6,438 nucleotides of DNA from Thermoplasmata archaeon (GTDB lineage Archaea > Thermoplasmatota > Thermoplasmata > Thermoplasmatales > Thermoplasmataceae). The notes under the pieces are model-generated. The model saw only the letters and a list, made by a program, of their open reading frames with translations, ran no database searches and was not told the DNA's origin. Position 1 is the stretch's first letter. Each line of letters begins with the position of its first letter. The translations under genes and the position numbers were made by a program. Location: the NCBI GenBank assembly GCA_021826835.1, contig JAKAYH010000135.1, positions 1-6,438 of the forward strand, given 5' to 3'. Shown piece by piece: positions 1 through 6,017 of this stretch.

Positions 1-1474
1 TAGCAGTTGGATAGACTTTGGATCTTTCACTCATATCTTCCCCGCTTCCTGTTTTTCCTTCCTTCTCCCAATAGTTGTAGTCATATATCAGGCAGGAAAC
101 AAAATGGCCCTTTCTAACCTCCTTGAGATGTGGAACTGATGGCTCAAGCATTTTAATTACAATAGTATTCGGATCTTCCCCGGGTACTATTTCAGTGATA
201 GCGCTGAATCTTACCCCCTTTGGTCTTGCTGCTTCCTTTTCGACCAGTGCCTTTAACCCTCTAATGACCTCTTCCATATCGTATTTTACACCTTCCTCGA
301 TGACAAGTTCCAGAGTATTTTCTCTCTCATCACTGAGAATTTCAGCAAAGTTTGGTAGTGATTGAACTTCCTGATTCCTATATGGATCAAGCATGAGCCT
401 CAAAGATTCTCCCATATCTCTGGGAGACCAGCCGCAATTTCTCATAGCGACCTGACACCTTGAATGGAAATAACATCCCTTCGGTGGATTGGCAGGGCTG
501 GGAATTTCTCCCTCCAAAACTATTCTTTCCCTCTTGATGTTTGGCTCAGGTATTGGAATTGCAGACATCAGAGCTTTGGTATATGGATGCAGCATATCTG
601 TAAACAATGCCTCGGTTTCAGCAAGCTCTGCCATTTTGCCCAAATACATGACACCTACTCTGTCAGACATCATTCTGATAACACTCAGATGGTGACTTAT
701 AAAGATATATGTCATGTTTCTTGATTTTTGAAGTTCCTTAAGTATGTTCAGGATCTGTGCCTGAACAGAAACATCGAGTGCAGATGTAGGTTCGTCAAGG
801 ACCAGTAATTTAGGTTCAATGCTTATTGCCCTAGCAATAACCAACCGCTGCCTTTGGCCTCCGCTGAATTCGTGTGGGAACCTGTAAAGATGATCTTCAC
901 TCAGACCTATTTCCATGATCAGACTAAGCGCCTTATCTTGAATTTGCTCTGCAGTCATATCCGTTAACAGCTTCATAGGCTCTGCAATTGAATCTTTAAT
1001 CAACTTTCGCGGGTCCAGTGAACTGAAAGGGTCCTGGAAAACAGGTTGCATAATTTTTCTGTATTCCTTTAACTTTCTGGAACTAATCTCTGTGAGAGAA
1101 TATTTCTTTCTAAACTGATGAAGATCTGATTTAAGATGTGATAGTTCCTGTTTATCAATCTCTCCAGTTTCTTCTGATATCTGGCTAATTTTTCTTTCGA
1201 GCGCTTGTATTTCCCTGAGATCTTCCTCAGGAATGTCGAGATAAACATCCCCGTCTGTGGGTTCAATTAAATTAAGTATGGCTCTTCCCAAGGTTGTCTT
1301 TCCACAACCTGTTTCCCCGACGATTCCAAGAGTTTCGCCCTCCTTAACCTCAAAATTAATGTCATCTACTGCCTTTACGAAATTTTTTGATTTTCTAACC
1401 AGTCCTGCTAATTCAAAATATTTCCTTAAATGGGAAACATACAGTATTGTTCTGGGCTCATCATAGTTCATCAT
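1..1474 (-). CDS. dppF: Dpp/Opp-type ABC transporter ATP-binding subunit DppF, 3' end off the window
   Basis: This is the second ATPase of a dipeptide/oligopeptide-type importer; it should pair with DppD on the cytoplasmic face of the DppB-DppC channel and power uptake. I translated 491 codons with no stop before the window edge, so the C-terminus is missing. Visible motifs: Walker A GETGCGKT (53-60), Q-loop FQDP (146-149), signature SGGQRQR (204-210), Walker B LLVLDEP (223-229), D-loop ALDV (232-235) and H-loop histidine H261 in ISHHL, where SHDL is more usual. The C-terminal oligopeptide-family domain has Cys334, Cys340 and Cys347, but the fourth cysteine (Cys461, in GHFVSC) is displaced by an extra segment of about 95 residues. 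A charged helical insertion lies at about 83-134, before the Q-loop. The ATG at 1474 overlaps the dppD TGA as ATGA and has a GGAGGA ribosome site 9 nt upstream; a second ATG follows immediately. Family assignment is firm; the substrate (peptide or sugar) is not shown by the sequence. Confidence 0.93.
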   Translation of the reverse strand, partial: MMNYDEPRTILYVSHLRKYFELAGLVRKSKNFVKAVDDINFEVKEGETLGIVGETGCGKTTLGRAILNLIEPTDGDVYLDIPEEDLREIQALERKISQISEETGEIDKQELSHLKSDLHQFRKKYSLTEISSRKLKEYRKIMQPVFQDPFSSLDPRKLIKDSIAEPMKLLTDMTAEQIQDKALSLIMEIGLSEDHLYRFPHEFSGGQRQRLVIARAISIEPKLLVLDEPTSALDVSVQAQILNILKELQKSRNMTYIFISHHLSVIRMMSDRVGVMYLGKMAELAETEALFTDMLHPYTKALMSAIPIPEPNIKRERIVLEGEIPSPANPPKGCYFHSRCQVAMRNCGWSPRDMGESLRLMLDPYRNQEVQSLPNFAEILSDERENTLELVIEEGVKYDMEEVIRGLKALVEKEAARPKGVRFSAITEIVPGEDPNTIVIKMLEPSVPHLKEVRKGHFVSCLIYDYNYWEKEGKTGSGEDMSERSKVYPTA

Positions 1475-3042
1475 GCTACATCTTCCTCCGATTCATTGGA
1501 ATACAGGAAACAAGCTACTTTGTGATTCTCCGAGACTTCAGTGAGCTTAGGTTTTTTCAGAGAACAAATATCCATAGCAAATTTACATCTTGGATGGAAT
1601 CTGCATCCTGGAGGAGGCGTTATCAAATTGGGAACGTTCCCGGGAATAGTCTCGAACTTGAGCTCTTTTTCCCTCTTCTTATCTGCCCTGGGAAGTGAAT
1701 TCATAAGACCAACTGTGTATGGATGCTTTGGATCATTGAATATCTCCTCAGTTGTTGTCTCTTCCACTATGTTACCTGCATACATAACCCCGACTTTGTT
1801 ACACATTTCTGCTATTACTGCAAGGTCATGTGTGATGAAGAGGACAGACATTCCCATAACTTTGTTCAATTCACCTATTAGTTCAAGGATCTGAGCCTGA
1901 GTTGTTACATCCAAAGCTGTCGTGGGTTCGTCTGCAATTAGCATTTTAGGGTTGGATGCCAGAGCCATGGCAATCATTGCCCTCTGCTGCATACCCCCGC
2001 TTAATTCATGAGGGTACTCATCTATAACCACTTCTGGTCCGGCGAGGTTAACAAGAGTAAGCAGTTCAAGTACCCGTCTTCTTGCTTCTTTATGAAATAT
2101 TGCGAGAACCCTTTTGCTGAAGAACCTCATCTGAAGCCGTAATTTAAAGTACTTTTTCTTTGACATGGCTTTATAGGCTCTTATCTTTGCTTTTGCCTCC
2201 TGAGCTTTCTTTATTTCTCCAGTCCTTTCAAATTGAATCTGATTAAGTGTCAATTCGAAGATTTTTCTTTCAATTGTATAATAATCCCTTATTTCCTTAA
2301 TTCTATCAATATTAATTTCCCTTTGATTTTCCTCTATCATATGCGCTATTTGTTCAGCAACATATTTCTGATCTGTGACATGATCCAAAAGAGAAGTTAT
2401 TGAAGCCTCCAAGTCAGGTATCCCAAAATTTCTCGTCCACTGGTTGATAATCTTCTTTCTTATGGAATAATCGTTTATCTCTGTAAGTTGTTCGAGAAGC
2501 TCATCAACATCGGTTGTTTTCATTGTTTCTCTTTTGATTATAGCATCAGCCATACCGATTATATTGTGGAGCAAGATAACTTCTGAAATCTGTTTTCCAA
2601 TTGATATGGTAGGGTTCAGAGCAAGAAATGGTTCCTGAAAAATCATTGAGATTTTATTTCCCCTGATTTTAGAGAGTATAAAATTATGCCTCTTTATTGC
2701 ACTCTTATTTCTTTTTATCTTTACATCTGTTTCTGAACGAATCTTTATCTTTGCAAGAGATTTCAGGTCTGATAAAATATTAAAATTATCAATGAATATT
2801 TCTCCATCAAGGATTCTGCCTGGCGGATCCGGTATAAGATCCATAATTGAAGTAGATGTAACGCTTTTACCACATCCACTTTCTCCCACCAGACCGTATA
2901 CTTCCCCTGGATATATCTTAAAGGAGACGCTTTCTAAAGCCTTTACTATTCCCTTAGATGTGAAAAATCTCGTTACCAGATTTTTAACCTCAATATACGG
3001 TACTTTGTCCTGTTCTGTTTTAATTTCTTCCTGCGTAATCAT
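1471..3042 (-). CDS. dppD: Dpp/Opp-type ABC transporter ATP-binding subunit DppD with a large internal insertion
   Basis: This is the first ATPase of the importer, acting at the inner face of the membrane. It is 523 aa against roughly 320-340 for bacterial DppD. All ABC motifs are intact: Walker A GESGCGKS (53-60), Q-loop FQEP (135-138), signature LSGGMQQR (347-354), Walker B MLIADEP (367-373), D-loop ALDV (376-379) and H-loop THD (404-406). The C-terminal oligopeptide domain has the four-cysteine pattern CX5CX6CX17C (Cys480, 486, 493, 511). The extra length is in two inserts: about 25 basic residues at 100-125 before the Q-loop, and about 155 residues at 161-318 between Q-loop and signature, rich in Lys, Glu, Arg, Ile and Leu and probably helical or coiled-coil. 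The ATG start sits 8 nt from a GAGGAG site embedded in the end of dppC. The 3' end overlaps dppF by 4 bp. Assignment to the family is certain; what the inserts do is unknown. Confidence 0.95.
   Translation of the reverse strand: MITQEEIKTEQDKVPYIEVKNLVTRFFTSKGIVKALESVSFKIYPGEVYGLVGESGCGKSVTSTSIMDLIPDPPGRILDGEIFIDNFNILSDLKSLAKIKIRSETDVKIKRNKSAIKRHNFILSKIRGNKISMIFQEPFLALNPTISIGKQISEVILLHNIIGMADAIIKRETMKTTDVDELLEQLTEINDYSIRKKIINQWTRNFGIPDLEASITSLLDHVTDQKYVAEQIAHMIEENQREINIDRIKEIRDYYTIERKIFELTLNQIQFERTGEIKKAQEAKAKIRAYKAMSKKKYFKLRLQMRFFSKRVLAIFHKEARRRVLELLTLVNLAGPEVVIDEYPHELSGGMQQRAMIAMALASNPKMLIADEPTTALDVTTQAQILELIGELNKVMGMSVLFITHDLAVIAEMCNKVGVMYAGNIVEETTTEEIFNDPKHPYTVGLMNSLPRADKKREKELKFETIPGNVPNLITPPPGCRFHPRCKFAMDICSLKKPKLTEVSENHKVACFLYSNESEEDVA
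1484..1489 (-). promoter_or_regulatory. Ribosome binding site of dppF inside the end of dppD
   Basis: GGAGGA on the minus strand lies within the last codons of dppD, 9 nt before the first of two adjacent ATG codons (1474 and 1471). The spacing favours the first, which overlaps the dppD stop. Confidence 0.65.
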
Positions 3043-3046
3043 ATTA

Positions 3047-4039
3047 TTATCTCCTCAGTTTTGGGTCCAAAACGTCTCTCAGTCCGTCGCCGAACAGATT
3101 TATTGAAATTGTAAATATAAGCAAGAATATTGCTGGTATAACTGCTGAGAACCATCCGGGACCGAGCATGTATGTCTCTGAACTGCTGATCATTGAACCA
3201 AGTTCCGGGGTAAATTCATTTAAATTCAAAAATGTCAAAGGAAGGAAAGCCAAAGTTGCGAACAGTAGTATTACATTTCCTATGTCAAGTGATATTTGAA
3301 CGAATACAGGTGATAGAACGTTTGGAATCACATGAACAACTACATTTCTTATCCTCGACGATCCCGATGCCGTTGAAGCTTCTATGAATTTTTGGGATTT
3401 GACTGAAAGCGTTATGCTTCTTGTCAACCTTGCGTAAGTGGGCCACCATATTACAATAAGTGATAGTGATATAATAGTTAATGGCGGTATTGTAATACTA
3501 TCTGCCGCAAAAATCCTTGACAATACTGTAACCATTATGATAGCAAATATAAGATAAGGAATACTGAAGAAAATATCAGTAATTCTCATAACCAGTTCAT
3601 CTATAATTTTTCCAAAGTACCCTGAAAATGTACCAACCAATATACCAATTACTGCACCAGAACCCACTACTATTGCAGAATCCCAGATATCATTGTACAA
3701 AGCGGCAAGCATAGCTGGAAGTAACGGGATATTTGCATATGTTGTCCCAAGAAAATAATACCACCCTCTTGAAAATGTAGGATCAGTTGGTGGAGTAAGC
3801 GAAATATTAGGACCAGTAAATCGTGTAAGTGTAGTTACCACTCCAGGTCCCACTCCCAAATATTGTGGATAGATTACATCAAGAATTGCAAAGAAAATAT
3901 AGAACGATGATATGATTAACCCTGTCAAAGCAAGCTTGTTCTTTATTAAAAGCTTGGCGGTGTCCTTAATATCTTCTAATCTAGGATTTCTCTTTTTCTC
4001 TTCCTTATTCGCACCCGGGATCATATTTACAGTTTCCAA
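3047..4039 (-). CDS. dppC: Dpp/Opp-type ABC transporter permease DppC (TTG start)
   Basis: This is the second membrane-spanning permease of the importer, 330 aa. An N-terminal cytoplasmic stretch is followed by a first membrane helix at about 36-57 (the OppC N-terminal segment), and hydrophobic segments at about 121-140, 152-176, 186-204, 242-270 and 294-316 form the BPD_transp_1 fold. The cytoplasmic EAA-type coupling loop is at about 217-245 (FIEASTASGSSRIRN, then IPNVLSPV), and the C-terminus NLFGDGLRDVLDPKLRR is typical of DppC. The LGTDxxGRDxxSR block expected after the first extracytoplasmic loop is degenerate: only LGT (98-100) remains, followed by a hydrophobic stretch. The start is read as TTG at 4039 because a GAGGTGAT site lies 5 nt upstream; the first ATG is 15 nt further in and too far from it. 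It ends in tandem stops (TAA TAA) 4 bp before dppD. Confidence 0.94.
   Translation of the reverse strand: METVNMIPGANKEEKKRNPRLEDIKDTAKLLIKNKLALTGLIISSFYIFFAILDVIYPQYLGVGPGVVTTLTRFTGPNISLTPPTDPTFSRGWYYFLGTTYANIPLLPAMLAALYNDIWDSAIVVGSGAVIGILVGTFSGYFGKIIDELVMRITDIFFSIPYLIFAIIMVTVLSRIFAADSITIPPLTIISLSLIVIWWPTYARLTRSITLSVKSQKFIEASTASGSSRIRNVVVHVIPNVLSPVFVQISLDIGNVILLFATLAFLPLTFLNLNEFTPELGSMISSSETYMLGPGWFSAVIPAIFLLIFTISINLFGDGLRDVLDPKLRR
3051..3056 (-). promoter_or_regulatory. Ribosome binding site of dppD inside the end of dppC
   Basis: GAGGAG on the minus strand spans the last sense codons of dppC and stands 8 nt before the dppD ATG. The tandem dppC stop codons lie in the spacer, consistent with translational coupling. 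Confidence 0.75.
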
Positions 4040-4044
4040 CTTTT

Positions 4045-4052
4045 ATCACCTC
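4045..4052 (-). promoter_or_regulatory. Ribosome binding site of dppC, decides a TTG start
   Basis: The minus strand reads GAGGTGAT, a strong match to the anti-Shine-Dalgarno, 5 nt before TTG at 4039. It overlaps the TGA stop of dppB, so termination on dppB and initiation on dppC are likely coupled. The in-frame ATG at 4024 lies about 20 nt from it, which is why the TTG is preferred. Confidence 0.75.
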
Positions 4053-5136
4053 AATATCTAATTCTTGGGTCCATCAACGCATATAGGACGTCCACAATCA
4101 AATTCGCCATAACAAGCACTATTCCAAAAAACAGAGTGGTTCCAAGTATACCAAAGAACTGAATATAACCTCCCGAAACTGTTGACAGACCAAACCTGCC
4201 TAACCCGTTCAAATCGTACACTTCCTCTATAACAACAGCCCCTCCAAGTAAGCCTGAAAATACCAAGCCGAATACAGTTATGGAAGGAAGAAGAGCGTTT
4301 TTCCTCACGTGCTTTCTCAAAACCTGTTTTTCAGGAACCCCCTTTGCTCTTGCGGTTTTAACATATTCCTGATTTGAAGCATCAACCATTCCAGCTCTGA
4401 TAAATCTTAAAAGACCTGCAAGGAAACCATATGAAAGTGCCAGAACTGGAAGAACCAGGTGACCAAATGCCACCGCTGCCAGTGAAAAGTCTCCATGAAG
4501 CAGCGAATCAAATACGAGCATATGAGTTGGCGTGGATACCTCTGTACCGGATATACTTTGTATCCAGCTCAGGTGCGTATAACTTGGATACCCCTGACCC
4601 GAAATAAATGAAGGAAAGTACGGATTTATAGCTATCTGAAGAACCAGTGCAAGAAAGAATGTAGGCATAGCGTAACCACTGAGGGAAAATACCCTTCCAA
4701 CCTGATCTGAAACAGAGTTTGGTTTTGAACCTATATACGTACCCAGTGGTATGGCAATTGCAATGGAAAAGATTACTGCAAATATTGCTATTTCCAAGGT
4801 CACAGGAAAATATTCCAATATTCCAGACAAAACCGGACCGCTGTAGTACGATCCATATCCTTCAGAATTAGGATACATGAATCCCCAGTTACCGTGTATC
4901 AGGTTATTAACATAAATCAGGAATTGCTCCGGGGGAGAAAGATTTAGCCCTAAGGTTGTAATTGCCTGTTGTTTCTCCAGATTTTGTGCTGGTATTGAAA
5001 GCTTATGGTTAACGAACTGCTCTATGAGGAATGACTTAGGTAGAGCATCCAAAAGTATGAAAGTAAGAAGTAACAAACCCAACAGTGTTGGTATTAAAAC
5101 AAGTAACCTTCTTATGATATAATATTTTAGTTCCAT
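4051..5136 (-). CDS. dppB: Dpp/Opp-type ABC transporter permease DppB, first gene of the operon
   Basis: This is the first permease of the importer, 361 aa, forming the transmembrane channel with DppC. The N-terminus YYIIRRLLVLIPTLLGLLLL is the classic DppB opening and includes helix 1 (about 10-30). A long extracytoplasmic loop follows (about 31-110), then helices at about 112-135, 152-172, 218-245, 286-305 and 328-352. A second extended outside loop rich in Ser, Thr and Tyr occupies about 172-215. The EAA coupling motif is at about 257-284 (EYVKTARAKGVPEKQ, then NALLPS), and the protein ends DVLYALMDPRIRY, typical of the family. The ATG at 5136 has no Shine-Dalgarno but lies about 27 nt from a TATA box, as expected for a leaderless mRNA. 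The TGA stop overlaps the ribosome site of dppC, with an 11-bp gap between the genes. No binding-protein gene precedes it. Confidence 0.94.
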   Translation of the reverse strand: MELKYYIIRRLLVLIPTLLGLLLLTFILLDALPKSFLIEQFVNHKLSIPAQNLEKQQAITTLGLNLSPPEQFLIYVNNLIHGNWGFMYPNSEGYGSYYSGPVLSGILEYFPVTLEIAIFAVIFSIAIAIPLGTYIGSKPNSVSDQVGRVFSLSGYAMPTFFLALVLQIAINPYFPSFISGQGYPSYTHLSWIQSISGTEVSTPTHMLVFDSLLHGDFSLAAVAFGHLVLPVLALSYGFLAGLLRFIRAGMVDASNQEYVKTARAKGVPEKQVLRKHVRKNALLPSITVFGLVFSGLLGGAVVIEEVYDLNGLGRFGLSTVSGGYIQFFGILGTTLFFGIVLVMANLIVDVLYALMDPRIRY

Positions 5137-5159
5137 GTATTAACACGAAAAAAAATCAG

Positions 5160-5173
5160 TATTTAAGTTCTTT
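5160..5173 (-). promoter_or_regulatory. Archaeal promoter (BRE + TATA box) of the dppBCDF operon
   Basis: On the minus strand the sequence reads AAAGAA followed by CTTAAATA. The second block is close to the archaeal TATA consensus, and the purine-rich block directly upstream fits a TFB-recognition element. The TATA centre is about 27 nt upstream of the dppB ATG. Archaeal transcription normally starts about 25-27 nt after the TATA centre, so the transcript should begin at or within a base or two of the start codon. A run of eight T lies between TATA box and start. Another A+T-rich block at 5181-5190 is a weaker alternative that would give a short leader without a Shine-Dalgarno. Confidence 0.65.
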
Positions 5174-5770
5174 GGTGTAAATTTATTAAATCAGGAACTT
5201 AATGAAAAACTTCGATTCATCATTGGAATGCGAGTAGCATTTTTACTCACCCTTGCGATGAAAATGAAAGTATAGTTACGTATATTCTGCTAATTTTGAA
5301 AACAATACTTAAACCTGAATTGTCAAAGTACTCTCCCTGAATAATACAGTAAAGATTGGCTGTTTGCATGAATATATTGATTTTACCAATATCCCCTTAA
5401 TAGCGAATGGAGGTACCACTCAAGCCTCCTACTGAAATCAAACTGCAAAACAACACTCAAAATAGACAATAGGACGAGCATTCTTACCATTCCATGAAAA
5501 AATAAAGAACCAATCGCTGCAGAAAATGGGATTAATGTTTCGGGTATGAATGAGATTATCTATAAGTCGTTTCAATTACGCATGATAAATTCCTATTGCG
5601 ATGCATTTATCGAATTGCTAATACTTGAAAGCATACACTTAACAGGATAAATGAAAACAAAAACTCAAATTTTTTATTGATTCTGATTTAGATAAAAAAT
5701 CGAAATAGCATATAACTTCTTAATGCTTTTATTATATAAAAAAATAAAGACAACGCTGAGTATTATTAAC

Positions 5771-5780
5771 AAATAAAAAA
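5771..5780 (-). terminator. T-rich tract, probable terminator of the stalk operon
   Basis: On the minus strand this reads TTTTTTATTT, about 40 nt past the stop of the small membrane protein gene. A similar tract, TTTATTTTTTT, follows at 5738-5748. Archaeal termination commonly uses such oligo-T stretches on the non-template strand without a hairpin. The whole neighbourhood is A+T rich, so the exact site is uncertain. Confidence 0.4.
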
Positions 5781-5820
5781 TATACTTCTGTGAATAATTT
5801 GAAAATATAAAATTTTTTTA

Positions 5821-6003
5821 TCAGGCCATTGTGTTTTTGTCATCGCCCTTCATGGTCATAATGACCAGGAACAGATCAATCATAATCCAGACGAGACCGA
5901 TAATCAACCACAGGAAATTTGGATATATAAATATAGAAATAATTAGAATTAGGACAGGGAGGATATATTTTACAAGACCTGTCAAAAATTCCTTCAGTAC
6001 CAT
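5821..6003 (-). CDS. Small two-helix membrane protein coupled to rpl12, function unknown
   Basis: This 60-residue protein is not one I recognise. After a short amphipathic start (MVLKEFLTGLVKY) it has two hydrophobic stretches, about 13-28 and 30-51, split by a YPN turn, and a short charged tail (KGDDKNTMA). This is consistent with a helical hairpin with both ends on the same side of the membrane, and no enzymatic motif is visible. It starts 8 bp after the rpl12 stop. A GGATGA sequence overlapping that stop, 8 nt before the ATG, can serve as ribosome site, so it is probably cotranscribed with and translationally coupled to the stalk genes. T-rich tracts follow its end. The opposite strand is also open here but lacks a ribosome site and would oppose the operon. 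Existence as a gene is likely; its role, and whether it relates to translation or is only a passenger, is unknown. Confidence 0.72.
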   Translation of the reverse strand: MVLKEFLTGLVKYILPVLILIISIFIYPNFLWLIIGLVWIMIDLFLVIMTMKGDDKNTMA

Positions 6004-6011
6004 CTATATCT

Positions 6012-6017
6012 TCATCC
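6012..6017 (-). promoter_or_regulatory. Probable ribosome binding site of the small membrane protein
   Basis: The minus strand reads GGATGA, with the rpl12 TGA stop inside it and 8 nt to the ATG at 6003. The match to the anti-Shine-Dalgarno is moderate, but the position relative to both stop and start is what a coupled gene would show. Confidence 0.5.

Larger units (their letters stand above)
5137..5820. other. Long intergenic region between the stalk operon and dppB, no supported gene
   Basis: About 680 bp separate the 60-residue membrane protein gene from dppB. From about 5650 to 5820 the sequence is extremely A+T rich with several homopolymer runs. From about 5200 to 5650 composition is closer to that of the genes, and the longest ATG-started open stretches are 34 codons on the plus strand (5546-5650) and 35 and 40 codons on the minus strand (5383-5490, 5247-5369). 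None has a clear ribosome site or a sequence I recognise. I see no tRNA, no CRISPR repeats and no long inverted or direct repeats; only weak dyads such as GAGTA/TACTC near 5232-5248 and GGAGG/CCTCC near 5409-5429. It holds the dppB promoter at its left edge and probably the stalk operon's termination zone at its right. Confidence 0.6.

Noticed and set aside
123..724. Plus-strand open frames of 68 to 86 codons in this span.
   Set aside because: They lie wholly opposite dppF, whose minus-strand frame has the conserved ABC motifs along this stretch.
1069..1266. A 65-codon minus-strand frame rich in Lys and Arg.
   Set aside because: It is an out-of-frame reading of the helical insertion in DppF. 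The in-frame reading continues through Walker A to the signature without interruption, so no frameshift is needed.
1541..1894. A 117-codon plus-strand open frame.
   Set aside because: It is antisense to the conserved C-terminal half of DppD (signature side, cysteine motif) and has no independent protein-like features.
5180..5230. A C/D box guide RNA on the minus strand, suggested by ATGATGA followed by CTGA.
   Set aside because: The spacing between the boxes is 22 nt, longer than usual, and no second C'/D pair or terminal stem was found.
5409..5429. GGAGG/CCTCC inverted repeat as an operator or terminator hairpin.
   Set aside because: The stem is only 5 bp with an 11-nt loop, far from any promoter or gene end, and probably chance.
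5565..5595. GTTTCAATTACGC-like sequence recalling a CRISPR repeat.
   Set aside because: It occurs only once; there is no second copy at spacer distance.
5546..5650. A 34-codon plus-strand frame (begins MNEIIYKSFQ) in the intergenic region.
   Set aside because: No ribosome site, no recognised family, and length within chance for this composition. It is mentioned in the intergenic entry but not called as a gene.
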